From Brachycybe producta (taxonomy: Eukaryota; Arthropoda; Diplopoda; Playtdesmida; Andrognathidae), in contig JAUPFP010000001.1 in the NCBI GenBank assembly GCA_036925085.1, positions 3,977,001 to 4,041,000 on the forward strand: 64,000 nt of DNA, written 5' to 3'. How positions within the stretch are numbered: position 1 is the first letter of the stretch; the number at the start of each line of letters is the position of its first letter. Of this stretch, positions 21,349-33,006 are shown one piece after another. The notes under the pieces are model-generated. The model did not search any database. It was not told the DNA's origin and worked only from the letters and a program-made list of their open reading frames with translations. A program made the translations under genes and the position numbers.

Positions 21349-22494
21349 GTATTGATACCTTTTAAGTGGCCTCAAAAGATTTAAAAAAAAAAACAAATTC
21401 AAAAAAGGTTCCTTTTAACTTGTATTTTTTAAGAGGAGGGTTTATCATAAAAAAAAACTTAAATTTCAACGTGGAATTTTTTCTGTTGAAATCCTGTTGA
21501 AAGAGTTAATTGACGTTTAAAAGTATGTTTGAATTAGAGTAATAAGATGTTGATTTTTCACTTTTTTTTTTCTTACCACCTTGTAATATAGGCAATTTAA
21601 GGATTCTATTTCTTGCACGCAAATATTGAATTCAGATATATTTAATAACTTGTGTGTAATATTAATATAAGAAAGTGCTTTTTTCATTCAGAAATTTTTT
21701 TTTTTTTGAAAATAACCAAATTTAAATGCCATACTATATATTTATATATAAATGGTCACATGATACACACCTACACACACACAAAAAAAAAACAATTGCA
21801 ATTTAGAATTGGTTAGTAATTGATATACATGTATATCAAAAGTTATTGTTTCAAAAAAAAAATGAAAACATGTATTTTTAAATTGTATGTTTGTCATTTT
21901 GGCTAAGAAGAAACCATGGAGACAGTGAAAGTCTGCGTAGGTGAGTGAGGATATATAGAGTAAGGGGCCAAATGGTGGGGGCCCTTTGAGATAATGAAAC
22001 TTGTCTCTATTCTGAAAATAACTAGAGGAAACCACTCAAATCTAATAAAAAAAAACCTATTGGTTATTTGATTATCAACAAAAAGACACACTTTGGTGGT
22101 TCTTTTTCATTGAAAAACTTTTTTTTTTTTGGTTGTTGAAATTTTGGTGTCAATTTATTATATATAGAGATACATGCTGTATATACATTATTTTGTCTGA
22201 TTTCTGTCTGATTCTTTAATATTTATATTTTTCTGCCTATTTACGTTGAAGGAAGAAAATTACATGGGCGTCAATGGTGAGCTAAAAGAAAGTTATGGAA
22301 ACATCTTTTCTGAATCTAGATTAATCTTGTTTTTATTGAGTTATCTGAGAACCAAGAGGTTTTTTTTTCTTCTCATTCATAAATTTCATTTATAAATATT
22401 TAATTTGTGATTGGTCAGCACTGAAGAAAAATAAATGCAATGACGCATGTACACGAAATAAAAAAGGCCTGAAGTACTTTAGGACCAAATTCAA
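21349..22494. other. AT-rich intergenic sequence; half F2 element at about 21470-21520
   Basis: Poly-A/T-rich. Only a half F2 repeat and the candidate start exon at 21916 (listed separately) stand out. Minus-strand frames at 21742-22035 and 21903-22091 are low-complexity and not supported. Confidence 0.45.
21916..21940 (+). CDS. Candidate 5' coding exon with optimal Kozak and donor, unproven
   Basis: AAACCATGG gives a near-ideal start context. The frame reads METVKVCV and then meets TAG|GTGAGTGAGG, a good 5' splice site. No second exon was found before the lectin cluster, and 25 nt is too little to name a protein. The N-terminus vaguely recalls the first strand of kinesin motor domains, but that is not evidence of identity. 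Confidence 0.15.
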
Positions 22495-22655
22495 GAAAGA
22501 AATTTAACACTTGATACTTCAGCTAAAATCTTCTGAACAAGAGTTTCATTACAGAAAAAAGAGCTGTCCAATGATATTTTATAGATTCATGGAGCCTTGC
22601 TTAGAGGGTTCAAGTTCAGTTACAAGTGCTAAATATTCTTCTTGAATATTGGCTC
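22495..22655. mobile_element. Diverged F2 foldback element
   Basis: AACACTTGATACTTCAGC ... TCTTCTGAACAAGAGTTTCA is mirrored by AGCCTTGCTTAGAGGGTTCA ... AGTTACAAGTGCTAAAT. It lies downstream of the first lectin-like gene. Confidence 0.6.
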
Positions 22656-22935
22656 TTAGTTCTATTGGACTATATGACCACCATTGTGACCATTTGTGTT
22701 TGTTGCAACAAAAATACAAATGGTGGCCATATTCATCTGTTTGTCTTATTTAATCTATCCAATTTATGGATAGAATTGAATGATTTTTGATTTTCTACAA
22801 TTTAATGACCCAACTCTGGTTAATTCATTCTAAACAAAATGGTTGCCTGATTGCCATTAAAAAGATATATAAAAAAATTATATTTGTGAGCAATTTGTGT
22901 TAATAATGACAAAAAAAACGGCTTCCATAATTTTT

Positions 22936-24700
22936 TTAAGATATAATTATTGGGTAATTATTTTCGCAAACAGAAATTGTGTTTAAATTAACTGAATTTT
23001 GACCATCATTTGGCAAATTGCGCCAAGACCAATGGCAATCGTCACAGTTGGCAATTGCAACGTACGACTCGTTCAATGTTTGCCTTGCATACCAGTAGTC
23101 AAAGATGACGTCATTCCATTCGCTTCCATCAACAAACTTAAATCGTTCTTTTGTTGTTGAGCGATTCATTCCTATCCAGAAAAAGACATTGGAAGCAGAT
23201 TCAGGATAGACTTGAAGAACTGCCTTTTTGATGAAGTTGTGCATTTCTTCGTTCTTGTCAAGTACCATACGTTTGCTTAGACTTCTGCAATATTCGTAAC
23301 TTTCTAACCAGGTCTTCATCGTGACGCTGCTATTTACGAAAATGACCAAATCGTCCTTTTGAACGCATGATTCACACGATAGTTCTTTACAAAAGAAACA
23401 TATTTTTGTTAGGAATATGTTGCCATTTTTTATGACAATAAAATGAAATATACTTACTGTCACAGTTGTCAGTGAGTGGATAAGGACAAATGCAATAGTA
23501 ATCAAATCCATTGTCAAGAATTATTGGTTTGCATGCTCCAGAATGTAAGCAAGGATTTGGTGTACATGGATCGAGACTTATCTGTTTGAATTGAAAGAAA
23601 GAAGTTATTGGCACCAACAAGTTTTAGTGACATTGGGCATAAGTTCAAAATACAGCAAAGAGTTGAGCTTAATTAGATCTTGCTATATTTTTGCAAGATT
23701 TAATTGAAAGCTTGAACACTTTTAGTTGCAAACGAACTCTTCCATGCAAATCTGCTAGCAGAAGTTCTTTTTGCAAGATTTTGTGTGCTCTGAAGGACTT
23801 CTTGCGAAAGTTGCTTGTGAGATACAGTATGCTGCAAAGATTTGTGTTGAAGATCTGATTGCAAAAATTGCTTGTAAGATTTGCTTACAAAATATGCTTT
23901 AGATTTGCTCGTTGTATTTGCATTCATCATTTATTTGCAGTATTTAGCTATTTGCAAGATTTGCTTGCAAGAATTGCTAGCATAAATTTGTTTGCAAGAT
24001 TTTCTTGAAGGGCATTGCAAAAGGTGCTTGCAAAATTTTCTTGAAGGACATTGCAAAAGGTGCTTGCAAGAATATGTTCTAAGGTATGTCTGCAAGATTT
24101 GCATTGAACATGATATGCTTGCAAGATTTGCGTTGAAGATTTGCATTGAAGATTCGCTTGCGAGATATGCTTGCAATATATGCTTGCAAAACTTGCTTGT
24201 TGAATTTTCATCCATCATTAACTTGTAAGGTTTACAATGCTTTTTGCAAGGCTTTTTTTTGGACTTACCTTTGCAAATAACCATCATTGTTACTTGCAGA
24301 GTAATTTAAACAAATTCCAATATAATTCAAGATGTTAAAACTGAGTAAAGATTGTTTGCAAGATCAACAAGAAAAAAATTAGGATTACCTGTTTGATTTC
24401 ATAAAAATCACTGTTTGGTTCTGGAGTTAACAGTCCGACCTGCCATGAGTAAACCATAACGATTTGGCAGGTACCTTTGGTACTATGTTCAGAACTTATG
24501 AAGTTAAAGGCAGTATACATTTTAGTTTTCCTTGCAAGAAGGGCACATTCTGTGACTAGAACATTTTCATATTTTGCAACCGTTGTAGAAACAGATTTCA
24601 TGCCATGAATAATATTGTAGCTAACTGATGGTTGGATTATTGTTTGGATGGGCAAAATGCAAATGAATGAGATGAAGGCTAAAAGATAATAATTATTCAT
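22936..24700 (-). CDS. Secreted PAN-EGF-CTLD lectin-like protein, paralogue 1 (3 exons)
   Basis: Exons (minus): 24700-24389, 23581-23458, 23384-22936; 885 nt, 294 aa, phases 0 and 1. Splice sites: donor CAG|GTAATC, acceptor AACAG|ATAAG, donor ACA|GTAAGT, acceptor AAAG|AACT. Exon 1 starts at MNNYYLLAFISFICILP, a signal peptide; an upstream in-frame Met at 24748 is less likely. Exon 1 continues as a PAN/apple-like module with two cysteines (TECA, TCQI). Exon 2 is an EGF module with six cysteines (DPC, NPC, GAC, YYC, ICP, NCD). Exon 3 is a CTLD: paired LSCESC at its start, [28 protein letters not shown] and SVCENNY. The canonical inner disulfide pair is not evident; instead there is a local NCDDCHW. 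Intron 1 holds a TTGCAAGATTTGC minisatellite. It is the most diverged of five tandem copies. Role inferred as extracellular recognition or adhesion; ligand unknown. Confidence 0.88.
23640..24290. repeat. Intronic minisatellite (TTGCAAGATTTGCTTGCAAG-like)
   Basis: Fills most of intron 1 of paralogue 1 with degenerate units of CTTGCAAGATTTG and CTTGAAGGGCATTGCAAAAGG. Open frames at 23700-24287 on both strands are repeat translations. Confidence 0.75.
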
Positions 24701-25250
24701 TTTTACTAACAGATTTTTCGAATGAATTTTTTTCATAAAATGTTTCACTGATTTTTAGGGAAATTGTTTTTATTTGAAATCTAGGACCCACTTTTGATAT
24801 TGTGTTGCTAATAAACAAGATTTTCTGTTGTTGTTTTTTTGATCTCAGTTTTCTGTTTTTTTCGTACAATACAATATTATAAATTATTTTATGAATAAAT
24901 TATGAATCTGATCAGGATTTCTGACAAGTGACAAAGGTGTTTTCACAGCAAGTTGCTCAGTTAGCATATTTATAAAAAAAAGCTCTTCATGTTGCAGAAA
25001 AAAGTTCAAAATCTAATAAAATGATACTGTCATAAGTTCACAAAAACACACAACATTTAGCATAGTTATGTATGATAAATGGATACTTGTGACTATCTAA
25101 CTTAATGACATTTAGCTGAAGAACAGCAGGTTGGTCTCACTTGTCAAAAGATAAGATTTCAAGCAAACAACTGCTGTTACCACAACTACAACCAGAAACA
25201 TATGTTTAGCAATAATACTTTACAGAATAACTTTAAAATGGTCATAACTA
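24701..25250. other. Upstream flank of paralogue 1
   Basis: AT-rich, no repeat element recognised. It must contain the promoter of paralogue 1, but no TATA box can be assigned with confidence. Confidence 0.4.
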
Positions 25251-25520
25251 GTGGTCGGATTTTTATGCAATATCAAGCATATGTTTCTCAATTTCTGGCC
25301 CAAGTGCCATTTGTGAAGTAATCATCATCATTGTTTGAGCAACTGTACTTATGCTGTTTTCTATTCAAAAAGGCATGCTAGAGGCTAGATGCCTGATTAC
25401 TATCAGTTGCCAACTAGAGTTCTAGCCTCTCACCAGTATTTTGGATTGATACTGGATTGTTACTTCACAGTTGGCACTTGGGCTACAGATTGAGAAACAT
25501 TTGCTTGATATTGCATAAGT
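25251..25520. mobile_element. F1 foldback element, copy 2
   Basis: GTGGTCGGATTTTTATGCAA, ATGTTTCTCAATTTCTGGCC and AAGTGCCATTTGTGAAG at the left are inverted at the right (CACAGTTGGCACTTGGGC ... GATTGAGAAACATTTGC ... GATATTGCATAA). The right terminus is cut short. The middle has TGCTAGAGGCTAGA and AGAGTTCTAGCCTCT, also mirrored. Confidence 0.7.
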
Positions 25521-25842
25521 TGCAATGCAACAGTAAAGAAAAATGGTACCACAAGAAAAACCTCTCATTATCATTTCCATTTTTATTGGCATAAACATAT
25601 ACAATATCATATTTATTAAGTCATAAATGACTTTTCCAAAAAAAAAAAGGTTTAAAATGTGTTTTCAAAAAGTTAATTAACAAAAATTTCAAACTTGCTG
25701 AAAATGTAACCAAAAAGTGTCAAAATGCATGCAATTTTGTAAAACCAACAAATTTATAATTGCTGAAATTCTTTTATACACATGTGTTTGTGAAAAAGAG
25801 GGCCTTTTGTTTCAATTCAAAGTAAGGATTTAGACGACTTTT

Positions 25843-27875
25843 TTAAGTTACAGTTGTAGAATAATCATTTTCGCAAACACTAAGTGGATAATACAACCCT
25901 GACGTTTGAGCATCATTTGCTAAACTTGTAAATCTGTAACGTGTAGCATAGTTGATAATTGCAACATATAGCTCGTCATTTTTCATATCAGGTTCAAACC
26001 TTTCGAAAGAACCATCAGAGACGGTACCATCGACATAGGTGTAATTTTGGGTTGAACTGGTGCGATTCATTCCGATCCAAAAAAATAAACGGTTCAGGGG
26101 GTTTTTCGAAAAGAGAGAATATACCGTGTTATAAATTAAGCTGTCCTTGTAACTGTCTTTGTCGATAACCAGTCTCATGTTTAAACTACGGCAATATTCG
26201 TAGCTTTCAAGCCAGGTCCTCGTCCTTGCTTCTGTGGTGTTGGTGTTCACGTAAATTATACTTCCATCCCTTGCATTACATGTTGTGCATGTTTTACTGT
26301 GAACTACAAATACATAGGAACAAATTCTGCATTAGCATGTTTTTTTCATGGGTAAGAATGTCAGATGTTCTCAACTGTGGATACGCTGAAAACTGCGGAC
26401 ATATACTGTGGATGGTGTTAAGATGTCAGATGTGTGTTTGTGTCGGCATGTCAGTTGTGTGTCTTTGTGTCGGCATGTCAGTTGTGTGTCTTTGTGTCGG
26501 CATGTCAGTTGTGTGTCTTTGTGTCGGCATGTCAGATGTGTGTTTGTGTCGGCATGTCAGATGCGTGTTTGTGTCGGCATGTCAGATGTGTGTTTGTGTC
26601 GGCATGTCAGATGCGTGTGTGTCAGCATGTCATATGTGTCGTTGTGTCGGCATGTTGGATGTGTGTTTGTGGTGGCATGTCGGATGTGTGTTTGTGTCGG
26701 CATGTCAGATGTGTGTTTGTGTCAAGATGTCAGATGTGTTTGTGTCAAGATGTCAGATGTGTGTTTGTGTCAGGATGTCAGATGTGTGTTTGTGTCAGGA
26801 TGTCAGATGTGTAAGGATGTTAGCTGTGTTTCGGTTGTCAGATGTGTCTGTATGTCAGATATTTGTCAGGATGTCAGGTGTGGCAGAATGTCATGTGTCA
26901 GGATGTGATGTGTGAGATGTTGAAGGATTTCAGATGTGTCAGGATGCAGCACCTGATACAAATAGAACTTACCAGCACAATTACTTTCATCAAATGGGAA
27001 AGAACAGCGACAGTTGTAGTTGGTACCGTTGTTGCGAAGTATAATGCTACATGCTCCATTTTGGCAAGGATTTGGTTTGCAAGGATCTGGAATCATCTGC
27101 AGAGTTTTAAAATGTTTACAATTACAAATAGTCAAAAAACAAACATTGAATTCTGCTTAGATCTGATTAGGTGTACAACTTCCAGTATTTAGCTATATTT
27201 CTTCTTGTCAGATGGTTCTTTTAAAATAAATTCCAATTGTATTAGAAACTAGAAGAGTAGAGTAATTAACTTGTAGCATTTTATGATGATAATTTTCATA
27301 ATAATGCTAATTAAACCATCAAAATATACTATTGTTGCCTTTTTAAGTCTATTAAAAAGTTTATTTTGAAAGATATTGTCATAAAATTACTACCATTCGA
27401 TTCTTTTACTCCTTATGGCAAAATCAATGCCATAATTGGAAATGCTTTGTTATTTTGTTATGCGATTTGCCACACAGTTTAAGATAAGCAATTAATACAC
27501 ACATTGCAATTACAACAAGGACACACACAAATGCAGAAATTTGATTAATTAAAGAAAATTTGCCTTTTGGATTTCATAAAAATATTGGTTTGATTTTGCT
27601 GTAACCAGTTGTTTATTTTCTCCTTGGTTAAATGCAAGAATTTGGCAATTGCCAGTAATGCCGGAGTTGTCAAATATAAAATTAAAAGCATTATGCATGT
27701 CAGATTTGCCACCAAGAGATGCACATTCTGAAATGGACACATTCTGATAAGAATCACGCGGTTCTGCCATAGACACCAATCCGACATTCTTTTTATACAG
27801 AATGTAATGACCATTGTTCAGTACCAAAATTATGCAAATGACAACCATAAAACACAAGAAATGAAAATTATGCAT
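25843..27875 (-). CDS. Secreted PAN-EGF-CTLD lectin-like protein, paralogue 2 (3 exons, GC donor)
   Basis: Exons (minus): 27875-27564, 27096-26973, 26303-25843; 897 nt, 298 aa, phases 0 and 1. The intron 1 donor is AAAAG|GCAAAT (GC-AG intron); the other sites are CTGCAG|ATGATT, CTG|GTAAGT and TTGTAG|TTCAC. Exon 1 begins [18 protein letters not shown] (signal peptide), followed by the PAN-like module ([28 protein letters not shown]). Exon 2 is an EGF module, [15 protein letters not shown] ... NCRCSFPF ... NCAG. Exon 3 is a CTLD with a KTCTTC pair, [43 protein letters not shown] and SVCENDY; its LPNDGQ equivalent is LANDAQ. Intron 1 carries an F3 element and intron 2 a 25-bp minisatellite. An AATAAA lies at 25587-25582 on the minus strand, about 255 nt past the stop. 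Its CTLD resembles that of paralogue 5. Confidence 0.88.
26402..26940. repeat. Intronic 25-bp minisatellite (CGGCATGTCAGATGTGTG)
   Basis: Roughly twenty copies of a 24-26 bp unit containing GGCATGTCAGATGTGTGT inside intron 2 of paralogue 2. Units become shorter and more diverged toward 26900. The three Cys/Val-rich plus-strand frames here are repeat translations, not genes. Confidence 0.85.
27240..27415. mobile_element. F3 foldback element in intron 1 of paralogue 2
   Basis: GAAACTAGAAGAGTAGAGTA at the left; TTAAAAAGTTTATTTTGAAAG and ATATTGTCATAAAATTACTA toward the right. It is a diverged member with a degraded right arm. Confidence 0.6.
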
Positions 27876-28471
27876 TTTTGTTTTTGGCTGAGAGACAAAA
27901 AAAAAGTTGCTGGACAAAGTTGTTTCACTTTGTAATATTTTTTAGGTAAAAATCTCTTGTTTTATTTTGAACCTTTTTTATGGTTTTTGGATGTCTGTGT
28001 GTTATATGAGTTTTGGTAATAAATTGTTTTATGAATAACTTATGAATTCTGTCATAGAATATGATAACATATTGTGGCACAGCATCAAATACAATTTCCG
28101 TGTTATTTTATGACAAGAATCTTCAGAAATTCTGATTTGGTGGAGAGCAATGAAACAAAATGTCACTTGTCAGGAAAAATGGTGCTTATTTTCTTTTCTT
28201 TTTTGATAAATGATTATTTGGCTTTTGATCAGTCAATTTTATATAATAAACTTTGTATTTATGCATACTAGCATATAATAGAGACCTACAAACCCCATGT
28301 GACCTACAAAGCCATATGTACCCCAAAAAAATCATTAGGCCCATAAAGCTCATTAGGTGCATGAAGGCTATCAAGTCGAGTCCGTAAAACCTATTAGATA
28401 CACAAAGTCCTGTAAGCGCCTCAAAAACAATCATGTCCTTAAGCATAGAAGCCCGTAATTCTTATTTGCAG
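27876..28471. other. Upstream flank of paralogue 2 with a CCCATAAAG-type repeat
   Basis: AT-rich. 28270-28440 has loosely repeated ACCTACAAA and CCCATAAAGCTCATTAGG units resembling the 4.1-4.6 kb minisatellite read on the other strand. No gene seen. Confidence 0.45.
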
Positions 28472-28875
28472 CTAATTAGTAGGGCTCAGATTTTTAGGCT
28501 AATATCAAGCATATGTTTCTCAATCTTGTGGTCTCAAGTGCCAATTGTAATTTAACAATTCCGTTTAGATCAACCAACAATTATGGTTTTTCAATCAAAA
28601 ACACTGGTTAGAGGCTAGAACTCTAGTTGACAACTGATGGTAACCAGACAGCTAGCCTCTAATTAACTTTTATGATGATGATGATTATGATGATGATTTC
28701 ACAATTGGCACTTGAGCCACAAACTGAGACATTTGCTTTGATCTTCTTCTTTCCCAGGACCCACGTCCCACACAACGTGGGGTCGGTCAATGATGATGAT
28801 GATAATGAGCCATTTGGCCCCGAATTGGGCGAGATGTGTTGATATTGCATAAAAATCTGAGTCCTACTAATTAGC
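28472..28875. mobile_element. F1 foldback element, copy 3, with a nested insertion
   Basis: Ends CTAATTAGTAGGGCTCAG and CTGAGTCCTACTAATTAG are exact inverses, making this the best-preserved pair of F1 termini. The right arm is interrupted at about 28738-28845 by sequence containing CCCACGTCCCACACAACGTG (itself a hairpin) and GATGATGATGATAATGA. No coding capacity. Confidence 0.8.
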
Positions 28876-28942
28876 ATGTGCAAATAACATGAAATGATGC
28901 CATAATTTCATAAACAATACATAAAATGAAGGTTTTATTTTA

Positions 28943-29365
28943 TTAAATTGGTAGGAAAATAATTGCGGTTTTTGTTTACTGCAATTGAAACTCAGTTGTT
29001 TTCAATATAAGTGTAATTACTAATTACATTGTGCTTGTGTTAAGATCATTTGAAAGTGCATTTTGCGGTCTTGTATTTGAGTAATAATGTTAACTTTGGA
29101 TTGATTGTTAATTGTGTTTCAATTTAGGCTATGAAATTGAAAATGGACCATAAAACAATTAAATATCTTCAACAATTAACGTAGCTGCTGCCAAAAAAAA
29201 ATGCATTTCGAGATGTTATCAACTCTCGGACTCCGGAATTTTACACCACCGGAATAAATAAACTTGTAATTAATTTGCAAAAAGGCGTCAATATTAATTA
29301 TTAATTCATAAATTTTGTTATTAGCTGAGAAGACAAAAACCGCAATTATTTTCCTACCAATCTAA
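28943..29365. mobile_element. Mariner-type MITE, copy 2
   Basis: Ends TTGGTAGGAAAATAATTGCG and CGCAATTATTTTCCTACCAA are exact inverses. The interior matches the copy at 6748-7150 closely (for example TTTTGCGGTCTTGTATTTGA and ACACCACCGGAATAAATAAA). TA borders flank it. No transposase frame. Confidence 0.85.
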
Positions 29366-29617
29366 TACTTTCTAACCAAATTTACTCATGTGTGTTTCCA
29401 CATTAAAATTACTTAGAATTTTATTATTATTCTATTAATTGAAATTACACATTTGTAGTTTTGCATACTGTTTATTTTAAACTGTCATATTACATCAAAA
29501 TCACACCAAAACACACTGGGAAAATCACACATTGTAATGTTGCAATATGATAAAATCCACAAACATTATATTATTGATAAATTCAAACTTTTGTCAAATT
29601 GTTAAAAAGCATATTTT

Positions 29618-31926
29618 TTATGGTGGTTCCAAAAGTATAGGGAAATTAGATTCACAAACAGAAATTGAAGTTGTAGGTTGACCATCATTTGGCAGATTTA
29701 GCCATGACAATTCACCATTGTCACCGTTGACCATTGCAACACAAATGTCATTTTGTGAACTGCCAGCTTTCCAAGGTGAAAAAGAAGTGTCCCATTGAGT
29801 TTGGTCGACAAAAGTGAAAGTTTCAGCCGTAGAAGAACGATTCATTCCGAGCCAAAAAAAGACACTTTGATCACCGAGTTCATCATCCGATTGATAATTA
29901 TCTTTTATGGCCTGAATGATGAAATCGTGTTTCTCTTGGTTATTGTCAACGACCAATCTTTGAGCCCTATTTCTGCAGGTTTCGTAACTTTGTAGCCATG
30001 TTTGTCCTGTTACTTTGGAGTCGATGAAAACGATCAAGTCACCTTTTTTAGAACACTTTTGGCAGGACAGATCTATTAAAACCCAAAAACACTTTTCTAT
30101 AGATAGGTGGACAATGGTCAGTTTCAAAATTCCATATTGAAACTGGCGCCAAGAGATGTGAAAAAAAATTACAAGTGATTAATTAATGAAAAGCATGATT
30201 TGAAGCTGAAACAATTCAAACTTTGTTAGAAATTAGAATTGTATTTGTTAATTATATCATTATATTTTAAAATAAAAATTTTTATTGCAAAATTTAACAA
30301 TTTTGTTTATTGATGCATTGCTTTTTTATAGCAAGCTAGATAAATTTTAAAATTAATATTTTGAAATTGCCATAAAATATTATCTGGAAGATAGACCTAA
30401 TTTTAGGTTGGTAGGAAAATAATTGCGGTTTTTGTTTTTTATCAGCTATAATAACGAAATTTGTGAATTAATAACACTTATATTGAAAACAATTGAGTTT
30501 CAATTGCAGTAAACAAAAGCCGCAATTATTTTCCTACCAACCTAATATATAAATCTACAATTCTAGTTTCCAACAAACTTTGATTATTTAAACTTATATT
30601 TACGAAGGAAACAAAACACGGGTTTTAGGGTACAATTATAATTGTCGTGCTATTGGCGCAAGTCTCAACGTGGTGCTTTCCTATTGGCTTACGTACCATC
30701 ACAGTCATTGTATAGTGGGTATGGACATTCGCAATAGTAATATTTACCACTGGTTAGAATAGTAGGATAACATGCCGCACCATGATGACAGGGATTTGGG
30801 CTGCACTGATCTGGAATAGTCTGAGAAATAGTAAAAAAAAACAATCAATTGTTAATTAAAGCAATTTATAATTTCACCACTGTACATCGAGCTGATTGCA
30901 GGCGTACTGAGTTGAGTTGAATTGAATTGGTTGTAAACATTGTCAGTCACTTTAAAGTCTTTCTTGTTTGACAATTTGTCAAACATTCTAACCTATTACA
31001 ACCATATGACATGACAACATGCAACAGTATACAACACCAGCACAATACAACATAAAAGTACAACTGGCCTGTTTCACAAAAGTACAAGTTTGTAAGTAAC
31101 AAGTAATTTTTTTTACAAGTGTATACTTGTAAACTACAAAAGATCACTTGTAACTATCAAGTGTAGATGACAAACTTGTGACTGACACTTGTGAAATGCC
31201 TGTTCCAAAAAAACTTGTGATTACAAGTACAAGTAATCTACAATTGTTATTGACAATACTTGTAGTTTTGTGAAATGGGGTCCAGTAAGTCCTCGACAAG
31301 CAAATTCACTTGTAACTTAAGAACTTTTACTTAAGATTGTGTTTCATAAAATTACTAATTATATTTTTTACAAGTTACAAATATAAACGCTTGTAGAAAA
31401 TGGCTAAACAACTTGTCAAATTTGGAGTCAAAACAAACTACAAGTTGTAGAAAATGCTTTGTGAAACACTCGTATTGGTAACTTGTAAATATTAGAATTA
31501 ATTACTTGTAATTTGTAAATTGTTTGAACTTGTATTTTGATGAAACAGAGGTCAGTTGCAATTTTTTTTTTGTTAAAAAAAAAGTATATTTACCTTTTGC
31601 AAAATATAGAAATCTGTGCCACTTTCGGTAACTGTGTTACTGTCCCACTCCCAAACGAAACTTGCTAAAATTTGGCATGTTCCTGTTTTCTTGCCAGCAT
31701 TATCATGAATAAAATTGAAAGAATTGTGTTGTTGAAGGTTGCCACCAAATGATGCACATTGCGCAACAGTTACATTCTTGTGTATTTCAAGTGGATCCTT
31801 AACGAACTTCTTTCCTGGTGATTTCTTGTAAATACTTGTTGGGTCACTTGCTTCAACATTCAATTGCATTGTGTTGTAACATAGCAAAATGATACTTATC
31901 TGTACTATTGTGATAAAATGCTGCAT
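29618..31926 (-). CDS. Secreted PAN-EGF-CTLD lectin-like protein, paralogue 3 (3 exons)
   Basis: Exons (minus): 31926-31594, 30820-30697, 30072-29618; 912 nt, 303 aa, phases 0 and 1. Sites: CAAAAG|GTAAAT, TCTCAG|ACTATT, GATG|GTACGT, TAATAG|ATCTG. Exon 1 is MQHFITIVQISIILLCY (signal) plus a PAN-like module (TVAQCASFGG, FNFIHDNAG, TCQIL, GTDFYILQK). Exon 2 is an EGF module: PDQCSPNPCHHGAAC, YYYCECPYPL, DCDG. Exon 3 is a CTLD: LSCQKC, TWLQSYETCRN, FFWLGMNRSS, FTFVDQTQWD, DICVAMVNGDNG, LNLPNDGQ, SVCESNF. A cysteine is present at the canonical C2 position (ICVAM) but the C3 partner before SVCE is absent. A minus-strand AATAAA lies at 29476-29471, about 142 nt past the stop. Introns carry a TIR element (intron 1) and a mariner MITE (intron 2). 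The CTLD is nearly identical to that of paralogue 4. Confidence 0.88.
30403..30545. mobile_element. Mariner-type MITE, copy 3 (internally deleted)
   Basis: Perfect termini TTAGGTTGGTAGGAAAATAA and the inverse ending CCTACCAACCTAA. The 143 bp consist of the two ends of the longer family member, in reverse orientation to the 28943 copy, with the middle missing. Sits in intron 2 of paralogue 3. Confidence 0.85.
31067..31553. mobile_element. TIR/foldback element rich in ACTTGTA/TACAAGT
   Basis: Left end GGCCTGTTTCACAAAAGTAC and right end TATTTTGATGAAACAGAGGTC are approximate inverses. The interior repeats ACTTGTAA and TTACAAGT many times in both orientations, so it can fold extensively. It occupies much of intron 1 of paralogue 3. 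Confidence 0.65.
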
Positions 31927-32404
31927 TTTTCTAGATGTTGTTGTTTCTTGATAAAATTCTAATTAATATAAGTTACAAGAATATGATTTATGTCACAAGT
32001 TACTTTCAATTTGTCATGTGGTAGTAGTAGTGCTGTGATGTTTTTATTGTTTCGAAAATGTTGCCAATAGCAAACATTAATAACTTTAGTTCACTTTCAT
32101 TCCTAGTTTTGTTTTCTAATTGTTCATTTATTTTTTTTTTGTTATGTGGCCATGATTAAAGTTCTATTGTATGAATTGCATTATTCAATTATATGAATTA
32201 AGACTTCTTTTTTGTTTTCATTATGTTTCTGCTGCATAATTAGATCCATTAGTGAATGTTTTTTTTCATTGATTTTCATTTTGTCATTTAATGTGATTTA
32301 TATTTTACTTACACTGTTTTTGTTTTGTTGTTGCTTTATTCATTGTTTATTTTGTGTAATATTTGTAGTTAGATAAACAGTTAGTGAGAAATTTTTATTG
32401 GCGG
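31927..32404. other. Upstream flank of paralogue 3
   Basis: AT-rich with TTTTGTT runs. No element recognised; it presumably contains the promoter. Confidence 0.4.
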
Positions 32405-32860
32405 TATTGATAAAAAGACATTGCATTTTGTTATTATTGCAAATTTTTGCATTTTAACACTCTGAACATTACATAAAAATTGCATGTTGCAATTGCATTT
32501 TTTTGCATTTTAACACCTAAAAATGACATAAAAATTGCATGTTGCAATTATTGCAATTTTTTGCATTTTAATACCTAAAAATTACATAAAAATTGCATTT
32601 TGTTATTATTGCAAATTTTTGCATTTTAACACTCTAAAAATGACATAAAAATTGCTTGTTGCAATTATTGCAATTTTTTTGCAATTTAATACCTAAAAAA
32701 GGCATAAAAATTGCATGTTGCAATTATTGCAATTTTTTGTATTTTAACACTTAAAAATGACACAAATTATTGCAAATTTTTACATTTTAACATCTAAAAA
32801 TTACATAAAATTGTATTATTGTAAATTATTCATTACAACACTGAAAAATTACTTAAAAAT
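32405..32860. repeat. Minisatellite of about 60 bp (TTGCAATTATTGCAATTTTT)
   Basis: About seven units containing AAAAATTGCATGTTGCAATT, TTTTTTGCATTTTAACACC and TAAAAATGACATAAAAA. Lies between paralogues 4 and 3. No coding frame. Confidence 0.75.
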
Positions 32861-33006
32861 AACTCTTTGCTTAAAACCTATATATTTATTTGAGTGATGC
32901 AAATGTATAAATGAATCACAATCTTGCAATAATAATTATCTAAAGGTATTATTTTCTAAAACACAAACTTTGTTTTTTTGCAAACAAAAAACAAAACAAA
33001 ACACAC

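Noticed and set aside
24335-24748. Start of paralogue 1 at the upstream Met (24748)
   Set aside because: The extra 16 residues are Lys-rich and would precede the hydrophobic signal. Starting at 24700 gives a standard signal peptide and the same exon-1 length (104 residues) as paralogue 2.
26226-26915. Cys/Val-rich 229-codon frame and overlapping frames
   Set aside because: A minisatellite inside intron 2 of paralogue 2, on the opposite strand from the gene.
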